Source of the DNA: Oligoflexia bacterium
GTDB taxonomy: Bacteria > Bdellovibrionota > Bdellovibrionia > JABDDW01
NCBI GenBank assembly: GCA_020847095.1
Contig: JADLCR010000007.1
Location: 28,034 to 92,033, forward strand
Length of the DNA stretch: 64,000 nucleotides
Direction of reading: 5' to 3'
The position numbers were made by a program, and so were the translations under genes. Positions within the stretch are counted from its first letter, which is position 1. The number at the start of each line of letters is the position of its first letter. Under the pieces are notes generated by a model that saw nothing but the letters and a program-made list of their open reading frames with translations, ran no database searches and was not told the origin of the DNA. Shown piece by piece: positions 41,888-51,108 of the stretch.

Positions 41888-44287
41888 TTAAAATGGTGAT
41901 CCTATACTAAATTCAAAGTTTTGATACAGTTCGCCTTCACGCCGCTGAATGGGGAACCCCCATTCAAATCGCAGCGGACCGATTGGTGAAAACCATCGAA
42001 ATCCAAAACCGACGTCTTGTCGAAGCTCAGGTAAAATAATAGCGTCTTCTGCCTGACCAATGTCATAGAAAACAACCCCTTTGATTTGCGCTTCGGTTAT
42101 CAAAGGAAATTCAATCTCACCTTGGTAAAACACTTCTTGAGTGCCACCATAAACAATTGGATAGAGCCCGTTTGGCGAACTCGACGATACAGGTCGGCAG
42201 CAGGCGTAGCGCTTTTTACCAATCGTAAATGAGGAGTAACCTCTAAGACTGTAAGGCCCACCCAAAAGGAATAACTCATTGAATGCGACTTCTGATCCCG
42301 GAGGGGCGAATATGAGTCCGTAATTCAAGTTGTTCCTAAACACGAGTCCCCAAAACAATTCTTGATAATAACGAACGTTTGCCAAAGCTTTTGTGAACAG
42401 TTTTTTACTTCCCAAAACCGAAGGCGCATGTTCGACAGCGAGACTTGCGAACCCGCCACTTGTTGGAGACCACCGATCGTTTCGACGATCATAGACAACC
42501 GACCCCGTAATCGAACTGGTCACCCCGTCGACATAGGTATCGTTAAATAAGGTTTTGTCGATTCCGTCTAAAACCCCAATGTCCGTATTTTCTAACTTGT
42601 AAGTGAGGTAGGCGTTCCAATATTCCCCAATGGGATGACCAAACCGAATGTCTCCGCCGAGTTTATGCTCTTGGTAACTGCCAATATCGCTGTCCCGCTT
42701 ATAAAGATCAAAACCTACAGACCATTCGGTGTCATTGAAATAGGGCTCCGTGAAGCTCAAGTTATAGAGTTGACCCTTTTCTGTGAGATTGAGTGAAATA
42801 CCAAGCGATTGTCCCTTACCAAAAAGGTTGGCCTGACTTACGGAACCGTTAAACAAGAAACCTGTGGCCGTAGAAAATCCTGCTCCAATATTGAGAGTGC
42901 CCGTGCTTCGCTCTTTGACCTGAATGTCTAAATTTAAAACATTTGAATTTTCAACCGGAGTAGATGAATTAAAAATGACTTCGCTAAAATATCCCAGCCG
43001 CTTAACGTTTTCTTCTGATTTTCTCTTGCGCGTTTCATTGTAGAGCTCACCTTCCTTGATTTTGAGCTCACGACGAACAACCTTATCTCTGGTTTTCGAA
43101 TTGCCCGTCACGATAATGGACCCGAAATAGACAAGCTGTCCTTTTTCAATCTCGAAAGTGATATCAACAAGTCGCTCTTTTTCGCGAACCTGAGTCTTTG
43201 GAATAATGTTCGCAAAAGCGTAACCTAAATCACCATATTTGAACTGCAGGGATTTTAAATCCTTTTGAAGGGTTTCATAAACAAAGACCGTCGACTTATG
43301 GATCTCGGTGGCTTCATAGAGTTCATCTCTTGTGAACAAGAGGTCACCGGCAAAATCGACCTTTCCAACGTTAAATTGTTCGCCCTCTTCAACTCGAATT
43401 GTGATTGAAATGCTTTTCTTGTCGGGACTCACATAAACTTGGGGACGATCAATTTTAACTTGGACATATCCTTCGTTAAAATAGAGGTAATTTAGAATGC
43501 TAACGTCGCGATCAAAAACATCTTGTTTGTAAGAGCCCGAACCAGAGATCCAACTAAAAAAGCCGCCCTCTTGAGTTTGCATGGCGCCTTTTAGTTTTGT
43601 ATCAGTCAGAGCCCGATTGCCTAAAAACGTAACTTTCTTAACGCGAACTTTATCATTTTCTTTGATGTCAAAAACAACGCGAACTTCTTCGTTAGGTTTA
43701 ACGTCTTCAAGGCGATATTTAATTCTCGCCAGAAAAAAACCTTTTTCTTCGTAAAGTTTATTCAATTTATCGACGGTTTCACGCAGTTTATTGTGATCCA
43801 ATATGGTGTACGACTTTAGCTGAGCGGCTTCTTCCAAATCATCCTTATCGATGCGATCATTTCCCTTAAAGGTGACTTCAACGATCGAAGGTTTTTCGGT
43901 GACTTGATAAGTGAGCTCAATTCCCGCCCCAGTAACTTGGCGCTCGACTTGTACATTATAGAAGTAGCCCATGTCATAGACGCTTTGAACATCTTGTCGA
44001 ACCGAATCGCGATCAAACGGCTCTCCCACTTTTGATTTCAATTTTACCTTTATGGCATCGGCTTCGATTTTTTTATTTCCGGTAACTGTGATGCGAGAAA
44101 CTTGTCCGCTATAAACAACGGATGCACGCTTTGCTACAGGCGGCTGAGCCTGATTGTTCAATGATGACGTAGTCTTTTTTGTCGTCGCTTTTTTTGTTTT
44201 AATTCCTGAAGTTTGACCATGCGATTGCATGGGTACGCCAAAAATTAACAAGAAGATAACGACTACGCAGCGAAGAGAGCGTATCAA
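41888..44287 (-). CDS. bamA: Outer-membrane protein assembly factor BamA
   Basis: The 799-residue Omp85 protein has a signal peptide (MIRSLRCVVVIFLLIFGVPMQSHG) and a Thr/Lys-rich linker. Five POTRA domains (about 55-430) follow, with repeated 'ITVTGNKKI', 'VTFKGNDRI' and 'VTFLGNRAL' starts. The 16-strand barrel has LRGYSSF (the lid-lock motif region) and ends 'GPLRFEWGFPIQ...FEFSIGSPF', a C-terminal aromatic beta signal. The start is TTG after GAGGA with eight bases spacing; no ATG fits. A promoter lies just upstream. Confidence 0.97.
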   Translation of the reverse strand: MIRSLRCVVVIFLLIFGVPMQSHGQTSGIKTKKATTKKTTSSLNNQAQPPVAKRASVVYSGQVSRITVTGNKKIEADAIKVKLKSKVGEPFDRDSVRQDVQSVYDMGYFYNVQVERQVTGAGIELTYQVTEKPSIVEVTFKGNDRIDKDDLEEAAQLKSYTILDHNKLRETVDKLNKLYEEKGFFLARIKYRLEDVKPNEEVRVVFDIKENDKVRVKKVTFLGNRALTDTKLKGAMQTQEGGFFSWISGSGSYKQDVFDRDVSILNYLYFNEGYVQVKIDRPQVYVSPDKKSISITIRVEEGEQFNVGKVDFAGDLLFTRDELYEATEIHKSTVFVYETLQKDLKSLQFKYGDLGYAFANIIPKTQVREKERLVDITFEIEKGQLVYFGSIIVTGNSKTRDKVVRRELKIKEGELYNETRKRKSEENVKRLGYFSEVIFNSSTPVENSNVLNLDIQVKERSTGTLNIGAGFSTATGFLFNGSVSQANLFGKGQSLGISLNLTEKGQLYNLSFTEPYFNDTEWSVGFDLYKRDSDIGSYQEHKLGGDIRFGHPIGEYWNAYLTYKLENTDIGVLDGIDKTLFNDTYVDGVTSSITGSVVYDRRNDRWSPTSGGFASLAVEHAPSVLGSKKLFTKALANVRYYQELFWGLVFRNNLNYGLIFAPPGSEVAFNELFLLGGPYSLRGYSSFTIGKKRYACCRPVSSSSPNGLYPIVYGGTQEVFYQGEIEFPLITEAQIKGVVFYDIGQAEDAIILPELRQDVGFGFRWFSPIGPLRFEWGFPIQRREGELYQNFEFSIGSPF

Positions 44288-44331
44288 AACTTAATTCCTC
44301 AGCAATTTCATATAGTTACAAAAAACAGCAC

Positions 44332-44360
44332 ATGCTAGCAAGGTGAGACATGTTTGTCAA
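44332..44360 (-). promoter_or_regulatory. Candidate sigma-70 promoter upstream of bamA
   Basis: A perfect TTGACA on the minus strand is followed by 17 bases and TAGCAT (4/6). The predicted start point is about 38 bases before the bamA TTG. It sits in the only sizeable gap (86 bases) of the envelope gene run, so bamA-skp-lpx expression can be raised separately from prfB-lolE-lolD. Confidence 0.55.
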
Positions 44361-44373
44361 AAACAATTGCGGA

Positions 44374-45063
44374 TTAGAACCACTGTCCGTCGCGTAGCGT
44401 CTTAACTCGAGGGAACCGTCGACCAAACTCAAAGTCGTGGGTGACAGCGACTAAAGTGACTCCGCGTTTTCGGTTGAGGTCGAAAAGGACGTTTTGAACG
44501 ATCTGCCCATTTTTCTGATCAAGATTTCCAGTCGGTTCATCGGCGAAAATGACCTGGGGCTCGCGCACAATCGCTCTCGCAATGGCGACACGCTGAGCCT
44601 CACCGCCACTCAAGGCGCTCGGCCGATGGGATTTGCGATCCTTTAAACCTAAGTCATTGAGAATCTTTTCGGCTGATCGCGCTGCGTTGGAAAATGATTC
44701 CCCCGCAATGAGTAAGGGCATCATCACATTTTCAAGGGCCGTAAACTCGTTAAGAAGGTGGTGAAACTGAAAAACAAAACCCATTTTTTGATTACGAAGC
44801 TGACTTAGGGCCGCTTGACTAAGTTTGGATAGATCCTGCCCCGCAAAAAGCACGTGCCCGATGGTGGCAGAGTCTAAGGTGCTTAGAATGTGCAGTAGGG
44901 TCGACTTTCCCGCCCCACTATTTCCCATGATACAAAGGGCTTCTCCACGATAGACATCTAAGTCTACAGATTTTAGGACTTCGAGCCCTTCGAGACTGCC
45001 TTGCGCTCTAAAGACTTTTGTAATCTTTTTTGCCGAAATCAAAATCGATTTATCGTTCGTCAT
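44374..45063 (-). CDS. lolD: Lipoprotein-releasing ABC transporter ATP-binding protein
   Basis: The 229-residue ATPase has Walker A GNSGAGKSTLL, the Q loop region, signature LSGGEAQRVAIARAI and Walker B VIFADEPTGNLD. It powers release of outer-membrane lipoproteins from the inner membrane together with the LolC/E-type permease encoded before it. I choose the ATG at 45063 (MTNDKSIL) because AAGGG lies seven bases upstream; it overlaps lolE by 14 bases. The track start is a TTG five codons earlier. Confidence 0.95.
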   Translation of the reverse strand: MTNDKSILISAKKITKVFRAQGSLEGLEVLKSVDLDVYRGEALCIMGNSGAGKSTLLHILSTLDSATIGHVLFAGQDLSKLSQAALSQLRNQKMGFVFQFHHLLNEFTALENVMMPLLIAGESFSNAARSAEKILNDLGLKDRKSHRPSALSGGEAQRVAIARAIVREPQVIFADEPTGNLDQKNGQIVQNVLFDLNRKRGVTLVAVTHDFEFGRRFPRVKTLRDGQWF

Positions 45064-46282
45064 ATTTGAGCCCTTCAACGACTGCTTGAGATGCGCCCCT
45101 CTTGGCCGGCCAAAGAGTTGAAATCCAGCAAAGCGCCATCGCTACAGCCACAATCCAAGACACATCTTTAATCCGTATTTCGACTGGCAAATGATCAATG
45201 TTATAAATTTCCGAGGGAACATAAATAATGTTGGTAGAAACAATGAGCCAACAAACCAAAAGGCCGATAGCGACGCCCCCAAAGGCTCCAACGGCTCCAA
45301 GAGCAAGTCCTTGATAGCTAAACAGTCGCATAATTCTCCATTGGGGCATTCCTAGGGCTTTGAAAATACCAATGTCCCCAAAACGCCTCAGCACAGTGAC
45401 GAGCAAGCTGCTGGCGATATTGAAACACGCCACTACGGTTATAAACAATACGACAATGAATATGATGACTTTTTCAATTTGAAGCGCTTCGAACAAGTTT
45501 CTTTTCGAATCAACCCAATCACGAACAACGTATCCCATTCCAAGTTCCGAAGAGAGCCGAAAGCTCACATCCTGGGCCAAGCCGGCCTCTGAAATGCGGA
45601 TTCTCACGCCAGAGTACCGTTTGCCCAATCCTCCCAAGTTCTGGGCACTGGTCGCCGAAGTCAGCACATATCTTTTATCAAAATCGTGCATCCCAAGATC
45701 AACAACTCCAGCCACTTTGAATCTCGCCACCCGAGCTTTAAAGCCGCCACTGGAAGATTGAGCGCTCGTACGTGGAAGTGCGACCGAAAAAAGGTCTCCG
45801 ACCTTAAGACCAAATTTTCTCTTGAGGGCCTGACCTATCACGGCCTGTGGTACTCCTTGCGCATCGGGCTCTATAACAAAGCTCCCCTCAACCAGTCTTT
45901 TTTTGACACCTAGGGCTTGATCAACAGCCACCGAATCCAATCCCTGAACGGCCACTCCACCGACTTTGCCGTCTTTAGTTAAAATCCCCTCGACGTAAAC
46001 AAATGGGGTGAGGCCCCTGATTTCAGGAGCAATGCTTTTTAATTTTGGTTCCATTTCTTCTAAGGGCTCGAGTGCGGCTCCACGCTTCAGGATATAAACA
46101 TGCCCGACAAGATCGACGATGGCATTTCGAAGTGTCGACTCAAACCCGCTCACAACGGCCATAACAACCACAAGAGCCGCTACTCCCAGCATCATCCCCG
46201 ACACCGCTAGGACAGAGACCGGAGTAAAAAAACCTCCGCGTCTAGAAAATATGTATCTAGAAATGACCCAAAGCTCAAACAT
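45050..46282 (-). CDS. lolE: Lipoprotein-releasing system permease, LolC/LolE family
   Basis: The 410-residue permease has a transmembrane helix near 22-48, a large periplasmic domain (about 50-265) and an FtsX-like C-terminal core with three helices (about 270-400; 'VACFNIASSLLVTVLRRFGDIGIFKALG'). Only one permease gene is present beside lolD. It may work as a homodimer (LolF-like systems do) or pair with a second permease outside the window. It overlaps prfB by eight bases. Confidence 0.92.
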   Translation of the reverse strand: MFELWVISRYIFSRRGGFFTPVSVLAVSGMMLGVAALVVVMAVVSGFESTLRNAIVDLVGHVYILKRGAALEPLEEMEPKLKSIAPEIRGLTPFVYVEGILTKDGKVGGVAVQGLDSVAVDQALGVKKRLVEGSFVIEPDAQGVPQAVIGQALKRKFGLKVGDLFSVALPRTSAQSSSGGFKARVARFKVAGVVDLGMHDFDKRYVLTSATSAQNLGGLGKRYSGVRIRISEAGLAQDVSFRLSSELGMGYVVRDWVDSKRNLFEALQIEKVIIFIVVLFITVVACFNIASSLLVTVLRRFGDIGIFKALGMPQWRIMRLFSYQGLALGAVGAFGGVAIGLLVCWLIVSTNIIYVPSEIYNIDHLPVEIRIKDVSWIVAVAMALCWISTLWPAKRGASQAVVEGLKYDER

Positions 46283-47391
46283 CGCCTTGGGACTTCAGGT
46301 AAGAGACGATAAAGTCGTCGAGACCGCCATCCATAACCGCACCCACATTTCCTGTTTCGAAATCGGTTCGATGATCTTTAACAAGTTGATAAGGCTGCAT
46401 GACATAGCTTCTAATCTGCGAACCCCATTCGATGGCCTTCTTAGAAGCGTTCATTTTATCGCGCTCCTTGTTTTGTTCTTCAATTTTCTTTTCATAGAGA
46501 CGCGCTCTTAACATTTTCATCGCTTTGTCGCGATTGGCGTGCTGGGACCGTTCACTTTGACAGGCGACGATGACTCCTGTTGGAACGTGCGTGATTCTTA
46601 CTGCCGATTCCGTTTTATTCACGTGCTGCCCACCGGCTCCGCCCGATCGATAAGTATCAATTTTAAGATCTGCTTCTTTAATTTCAATTTCAACGTCATC
46701 TTCAACTTGAGGGTAAGCAAACACAGAAGCAAAGCTTGTGTGACGTCGCGCATTCGAATCAAAAGGGCTAATTCTCACCAGGCGATGAACCCCGTTTTCG
46801 GCTTTGAGGTATCCAAAAGCGTAATCTCCATCAAAACTAAGGGTGCACGATTTGATTCCAGCGCCCTCGCCGGGTGTCATATCTAAGAGTTCTACGCGAT
46901 ACCCGTGGGCCTCGCCCCATCGATGGTACATCCGCATCAACATTCCCGCCCAATCACAAGCTTCCGTTCCTCCGGCGCCCGCGTTAATCGACAGATACGA
47001 ACCGTTCAAATCCATTGGTCCACTGAGCATTTTTTTAAGTTCCAGATCGTCGGCAAGTTTTTCTGCCTTCAAGTAAGTTTCTTTGACTTCCTCAAAGCTG
47101 CCCTCGTCTTGACCCTCGACTGCCAAATCGAGCAATACAAGTCCGTCTTCAACAGACTGAACAAGGCCATCAAATTCACCGAGGTGTTTTGAAAGTACGG
47201 CCTTTTCTTTTTGGAGTTTGTGCATTTCCTTTGGGTTATTCCAAATCTCAGGTTTTTCAGCGAGGTCTGAAACTTCTTTTAGTCGTTGTCGCTTTGAATC
47301 GACGTCAAAGATAGCTCCGCAGCTCTTCGGTTCGGACCTTTAATTTTTCTAACTTTTGCCGGAACTCCGGTCCTTCAACTGTTAATGCCAT
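46275..47391 (-). CDS. prfB: Peptide chain release factor 2, with programmed +1 frameshift
   Basis: RF2 ends translation at UGA and UAA. The track shows only the second frame from an internal ATG (47225). Upstream, a 28-codon zero-frame ORF starts at ATG 47391 (MALTVEGPEFRQKLEKLK), with AAGGAG seven bases before, inside the ybeY end. It stops at TGA (47307-47305) in the context TAT CTT TGA C. A +1 shift at CTT T gives ...RSYLDVDSKRQRLKEVSDL and continues to a 371-residue RF2 with 'GGAGGQHVNKTESAVRIT' (GGQ) and 'SPFDSNARRHTSF' (the stop-recognition SPF). The frameshift makes RF2 control its own level. Confidence 0.95.
47304..47319 (-). promoter_or_regulatory. RF2 programmed frameshift site
   Basis: CGGAGC TAT CTT TGA C on the minus strand. 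CTT TGA C is the conserved slippery stop, and GGAG three codons before acts as the internal Shine-Dalgarno-like element. It is weaker than the usual AGGGGG. Confidence 0.9.
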
Positions 47392-47394
47392 GAA

Positions 47395-47883
47395 CTATCT
47401 CCTTTTAATACACCACTTCTCAAATAATCGATCTTGGATCTTAAACATCTTCTTAGCATTTCGCTGGCTCTTTTCATGGTCAAATCCGAGTAAATGCATA
47501 AAGCCATGAATGAGCATATAAGCAACTTCTTGCTCCAATCGCAATTCGTGCCTTCTCGCCTGAGATACAAGTACGGGAGCGCAAAGCACAATTTCTCCCA
47601 ATCCTTCATGAGAGGTGTCAACCGGAAAACTTAAAACATCCGTTGGATAATTCTTTCCTCTAAATTTGGCGTTGAGTCTAAGCCCTAAAGTTCGGCCCAC
47701 AATGACGATTCGCAGTAAGCAATCGTTTTGAGAATCGCGCACTGCTTTTTTGAGCCGCGGGTGATTTCTAAATTCCTTCATCAGAAGCTTCACCACACGC
47801 CGAAGCTCACTGACCGGAAAGGGTTTTCGGATTTTTAAACAGATCTCCGTGTTCACGGGTACCAAGATGCCATTATTGACCAA
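47395..47883 (-). CDS. ybeY: Endoribonuclease YbeY
   Basis: The 162-residue zinc-dependent RNase acts in rRNA maturation and ribosome quality control. The UPF0054 signature 'YMLIHGFMHLLGFDHEK' carries the three metal-binding His, and 'PTDVLSFPVD' is typical. The start is uncertain: the track uses TTG 47883, with another TTG and a GTG within ten codons and no clear Shine-Dalgarno. It lies seven bases after the 7TM-HD gene, a partnership conserved in many bacteria. Confidence 0.94.
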   Translation of the reverse strand: MVNNGILVPVNTEICLKIRKPFPVSELRRVVKLLMKEFRNHPRLKKAVRDSQNDCLLRIVIVGRTLGLRLNAKFRGKNYPTDVLSFPVDTSHEGLGEIVLCAPVLVSQARRHELRLEQEVAYMLIHGFMHLLGFDHEKSQRNAKKMFKIQDRLFEKWCIKRR

Positions 47884-47889
47884 TCTTGG

Positions 47890-50229
47890 CTACTGAGGAT
47901 TGCCGTTTTGTGCCTTTTTGGACCCTGAGGGAGTGGCCGTTGGATAGTCGATGCGCTGATGATAAATACCCATGAGAATTCGAGAAAACGCCTCTTCAAC
48001 CTGAGATAAGTCCCTGAGAGTGAGTCGGCACTCATCTAATTGTCCGTCTTGGAATTTTCTTTGAACAATCGTGCGGACGATGTTTTGAAGACGCGCTGGC
48101 GTGGGCTCATCAAGAGTGCGAGCTGCGGCCTCAATGCTGTCGGCAAGCATACAAAGTGCTGCTTCACGAGTTTGGGGGCGAGGACCGGGGTACCTAAATT
48201 CATTTTCAGAAAACTCGTGCATTTCACTGTCTTCAAACTCTTTAGCCTTATGATAAAAAAAGCTAATTAACGTCGTACCGTGATGCTGCTCAATAACGTC
48301 GATGATGGGCCCACCCAATTTATATTTATGGGCAAGCTCAACGCCGTCTTTAACGTGAGCGACTAAGATCGTCTTACTCATAGCCGGAGAAAGTTGATCA
48401 TGGCGATTTTCGCCGGGTCGCTGATTCTCAATAAAATACTGGGCGTGAGGCGTTTTGCCGATGTCATGGTAATAAGCACAGACTTTTGCCAGAAGTGGAT
48501 TCGCCCCAATGGACTCGGCGGCGGCCTCGCACATATTTCCGACAACGAGGCTGTGATGGTAGGTGCCCGGGGCTTTGACAATCATGTCTTTAAGCAGCGG
48601 ATGATTGAGATTGCTTAACTCTAATAAGCGTACGTCAGTGGTATAAACGAAAACCGATTCCCAAAGTGGAATGAGAATCAGAGTTAACAAACTAGAAAAT
48701 AGTCCACCAAAAAAGCCCGCTCCAACTAGAAACGCAAGAGCCGCTCCCGAAACCGCTTCTTCCTGTACCATGAGTTGGGAAAGTAAAATCATCGCAGAGC
48801 TGATAAGACCTGTCTTAATTCCGGCAACGTAGAAATCTGATCTTCGCGAGCACCCCTGAACCCATCGCCCACCCATGAGATTTGCGGCCATTGCCACAAT
48901 GGCCACACTGAGACTGCGGTCGATGATAAGGCCCAGAGCCAAGCTAGAAACCATCGAATAAAGCCATAAGACTCCTATTCGAGGCGCCGTAAGGCCTATG
49001 ATCATGGCTCCAGAAGCGAGCGGAGCTAAATAGAAATACGTTAAAGAATGAATCTGTGGAAATCGTGCCACGAAAACGGATTGACCTAAAAAGACCGCAA
49101 CTTTCGCCATGGCAATGACCAGAAAAAGCGTAATGCCCAAAGAAATGAAGTCCCGACGCTCTAAATCTAATCCTCCCGAGAGCTTGTCCGCCAAAACGAA
49201 AAAGCAAATGACGATCACGAATAAGAAAAACGCCGTCATCAGCGAAACGAAATCTTTCTTCTTTGAAACCTGCCTATGCGCGAGCTCATCTAAAATGAGT
49301 AAATGGGTTTTTCCTAAGGGTGCTCCTTGCCGAACAATCACTTGCCCCTTTCGAACTTGAATTCGAGCTTCTTCTACCCCTTCACGGGCAAGTCGGCGTC
49401 GTTCTTCGGTTTCGTGTTTGTTGAGAGAAAAGTTGGCTATCACCAGACTTTTGACAAATTCTCTGAGATGAACAAGATCTCTTACTTTTGATAACGGTCC
49501 CTTAATTAATTCATGATCGAGTTGGCGCCTCACCTCACTCACCGAGACGACCGACGAAACATCAACTAAGAATTCTTCGCCTCGCCCCCCATCTTCTAAC
49601 AGACGCGCGATGAGTCGCCCCGACCGTCCTGACGGATAGTCTTCAAGAATTCGCAGCCCCTGCCACTTTTCCAAATTTCTGACAACAGCCGCCTCAATTG
49701 ACGTTCGAAATCCATTTTCTTGCAGCCATAAAAACGCAGATCGAGGTATTTGGGGTCTCCCCAATGCATCCTGAAAATCACTTAGATCTCCGGCTTTTGA
49801 TCGAAAGCGACGCATGGTCTGGCGAAAATCGGCGATAATGCGGTCAACCGAACCTACATCGTAGTCATAAAGAGGTGGGATCGACTCTTCCGCTTGGCGC
49901 TTTCTTAACGCCGTTTGCTCTTCGTCAATGACCGAAAGTGTCATGGGCGAGCGAAGATCCGAAACGGCAAGGTCCCCTTCTTTATACCCTGAGAAACTTC
50001 GATCTAATTCCCAAGAGATGAAGAAGGAAATTCCAATAAAGTAAATGAGCAGCAAAAGTCCGCGTTTGAGTTGAATCTTTTGATCAAGAAAAAGCAGGGC
50101 TTGACCTAAAAGGGTTTTTTCGATCCCTAAACTATTAACCCAACCCACGAAGTTCTCTGAACTGTCTTGATAACTCCATCTCGTGGGTTTACGGTCTTTT
50201 TGATCTGGTCGAAGCGGCCTAATATTCAT
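47890..50229 (-). CDS. 7TM-HD membrane phosphohydrolase (PgpH/YqfF family)
   Basis: The 779-residue protein has an N-terminal transmembrane helix (about 55-75) and a large extracytoplasmic 7TMR-HDED domain (about 80-320). Seven transmembrane helices span about 330-550. A cytoplasmic HD domain (about 560-770) follows with 'TYHHSLVVGNMCEAAAESIG', 'YYHDIGKTPHAQYF' (the HD pair) and 'IEQHHGTTL'. Relatives in Firmicutes hydrolyse cyclic di-AMP, and the gene's usual partner is ybeY, as here. Activity on c-di-AMP in this organism is inference. GAAGGG lies seven bases before ATG. It is the first gene of the long minus-strand run. Confidence 0.9.
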   Translation of the reverse strand: MNIRPLRPDQKDRKPTRWSYQDSSENFVGWVNSLGIEKTLLGQALLFLDQKIQLKRGLLLLIYFIGISFFISWELDRSFSGYKEGDLAVSDLRSPMTLSVIDEEQTALRKRQAEESIPPLYDYDVGSVDRIIADFRQTMRRFRSKAGDLSDFQDALGRPQIPRSAFLWLQENGFRTSIEAAVVRNLEKWQGLRILEDYPSGRSGRLIARLLEDGGRGEEFLVDVSSVVSVSEVRRQLDHELIKGPLSKVRDLVHLREFVKSLVIANFSLNKHETEERRRLAREGVEEARIQVRKGQVIVRQGAPLGKTHLLILDELAHRQVSKKKDFVSLMTAFFLFVIVICFFVLADKLSGGLDLERRDFISLGITLFLVIAMAKVAVFLGQSVFVARFPQIHSLTYFYLAPLASGAMIIGLTAPRIGVLWLYSMVSSLALGLIIDRSLSVAIVAMAANLMGGRWVQGCSRRSDFYVAGIKTGLISSAMILLSQLMVQEEAVSGAALAFLVGAGFFGGLFSSLLTLILIPLWESVFVYTTDVRLLELSNLNHPLLKDMIVKAPGTYHHSLVVGNMCEAAAESIGANPLLAKVCAYYHDIGKTPHAQYFIENQRPGENRHDQLSPAMSKTILVAHVKDGVELAHKYKLGGPIIDVIEQHHGTTLISFFYHKAKEFEDSEMHEFSENEFRYPGPRPQTREAALCMLADSIEAAARTLDEPTPARLQNIVRTIVQRKFQDGQLDECRLTLRDLSQVEEAFSRILMGIYHQRIDYPTATPSGSKKAQNGNPQ

Positions 50230-50257
50230 TGATGCACCCTTCGACTTTTCGGACTAT

Positions 50258-50286
50258 TTAGGCTAAAAACTGACTGATTTTATAAC
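50258..50286 (+). promoter_or_regulatory. Possible promoter for mazG
   Basis: TATAAC (5/6 to the -10) at 50281 has TTAGGC 17 bases before it, a poor -35. The predicted leader of mazG is about 18 bases and includes its GGAG. Confidence 0.3.
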
Positions 50287-50310
50287 AGGCACTTAATCCA
50301 GGAGACCACG

Positions 50311-51108
50311 ATGCTCACTCCCCCGACTGACCGAAAGTCCATCGACTCACTCAGAAAGATTATGCAGGACCTGCTCTCGCCAGAGGGTTGCCCATGGGAC
50401 AAAAGTCAGACACCACAAAGCATCGTTCCTAACATGATTGAAGAAGCTCATGAAGCTGCAGAAGCCATCGAATCTAAGAATGTGGAGAATATAAAGGAAG
50501 AACTTGGTGACGTTTTGATGCAGGTGATTTTTCAAAGCGCCATGGCCGAAAAGCTTGGTCAATTCAGCTTTGACGACGTTGTAGGAGCCATTTGCCAAAA
50601 GCTTATCACCAGACATCCTCATGTCTACGGGGACAAAAAGGCCTCTTCGGCCGATCAAGCTTTAGAGTCTTGGAACTCAATGAAAGACAAAGAGGCTGGA
50701 AAAGCCAAAAAAGGGCCTTTTGATTTCCCAAAGGCTCTACCATCTCTCTCACGTGCTCATAAAATTGGAAACAAAACCAAAGATCTGAATTTCGACTGGC
50801 AACAACCCTCAGAAGTTTTGACTAAGGTCGATGAGGAACTCCAAGAACTTAGACTTGCCCTTAAGAATCAAGATAGAGAAAATATATTTGAAGAACTTGG
50901 CGATCTATTTTTTGTCATTGCACAGCTCGCCCGTCATCTTGGGTTTGAAGCTGAAACAGCCGCGCGGGCAGCTAACAATAAATTCGAGGAGAGATTTCTT
51001 TGGATGCTGGAGCATGCAAAATCAACGGGAGTCGATTTCAAGTCGATTCCCCTCGACGAAAAAGAGCGGCTCTGGCAGCAGTCCAAATTGCACTCACCAC
51101 TTGGCTAA
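50311..51108 (+). CDS. mazG: Nucleoside triphosphate pyrophosphohydrolase MazG
   Basis: The 265-residue product is close to E. coli MazG in length. It has two MazG domains: one near 20-125 with 'CPWDKSQTPQSIVPNMIEEAHEAAEAIE' and 'EELGDVLMQVIF', and one near 155-255 with 'KVDEELQELRLAL' and 'EELGDLFFVIAQLARHLG'. It hydrolyses NTPs to NMP and PPi, removing damaged nucleotides or lowering ppGpp. GGAG precedes the ATG. Its last 109 bases also encode the start of the lytic transglycosylase in another frame. Confidence 0.95.
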   Translation: MLTPPTDRKSIDSLRKIMQDLLSPEGCPWDKSQTPQSIVPNMIEEAHEAAEAIESKNVENIKEELGDVLMQVIFQSAMAEKLGQFSFDDVVGAICQKLITRHPHVYGDKKASSADQALESWNSMKDKEAGKAKKGPFDFPKALPSLSRAHKIGNKTKDLNFDWQQPSEVLTKVDEELQELRLALKNQDRENIFEELGDLFFVIAQLARHLGFEAETAARAANNKFEERFLWMLEHAKSTGVDFKSIPLDEKERLWQQSKLHSPLG

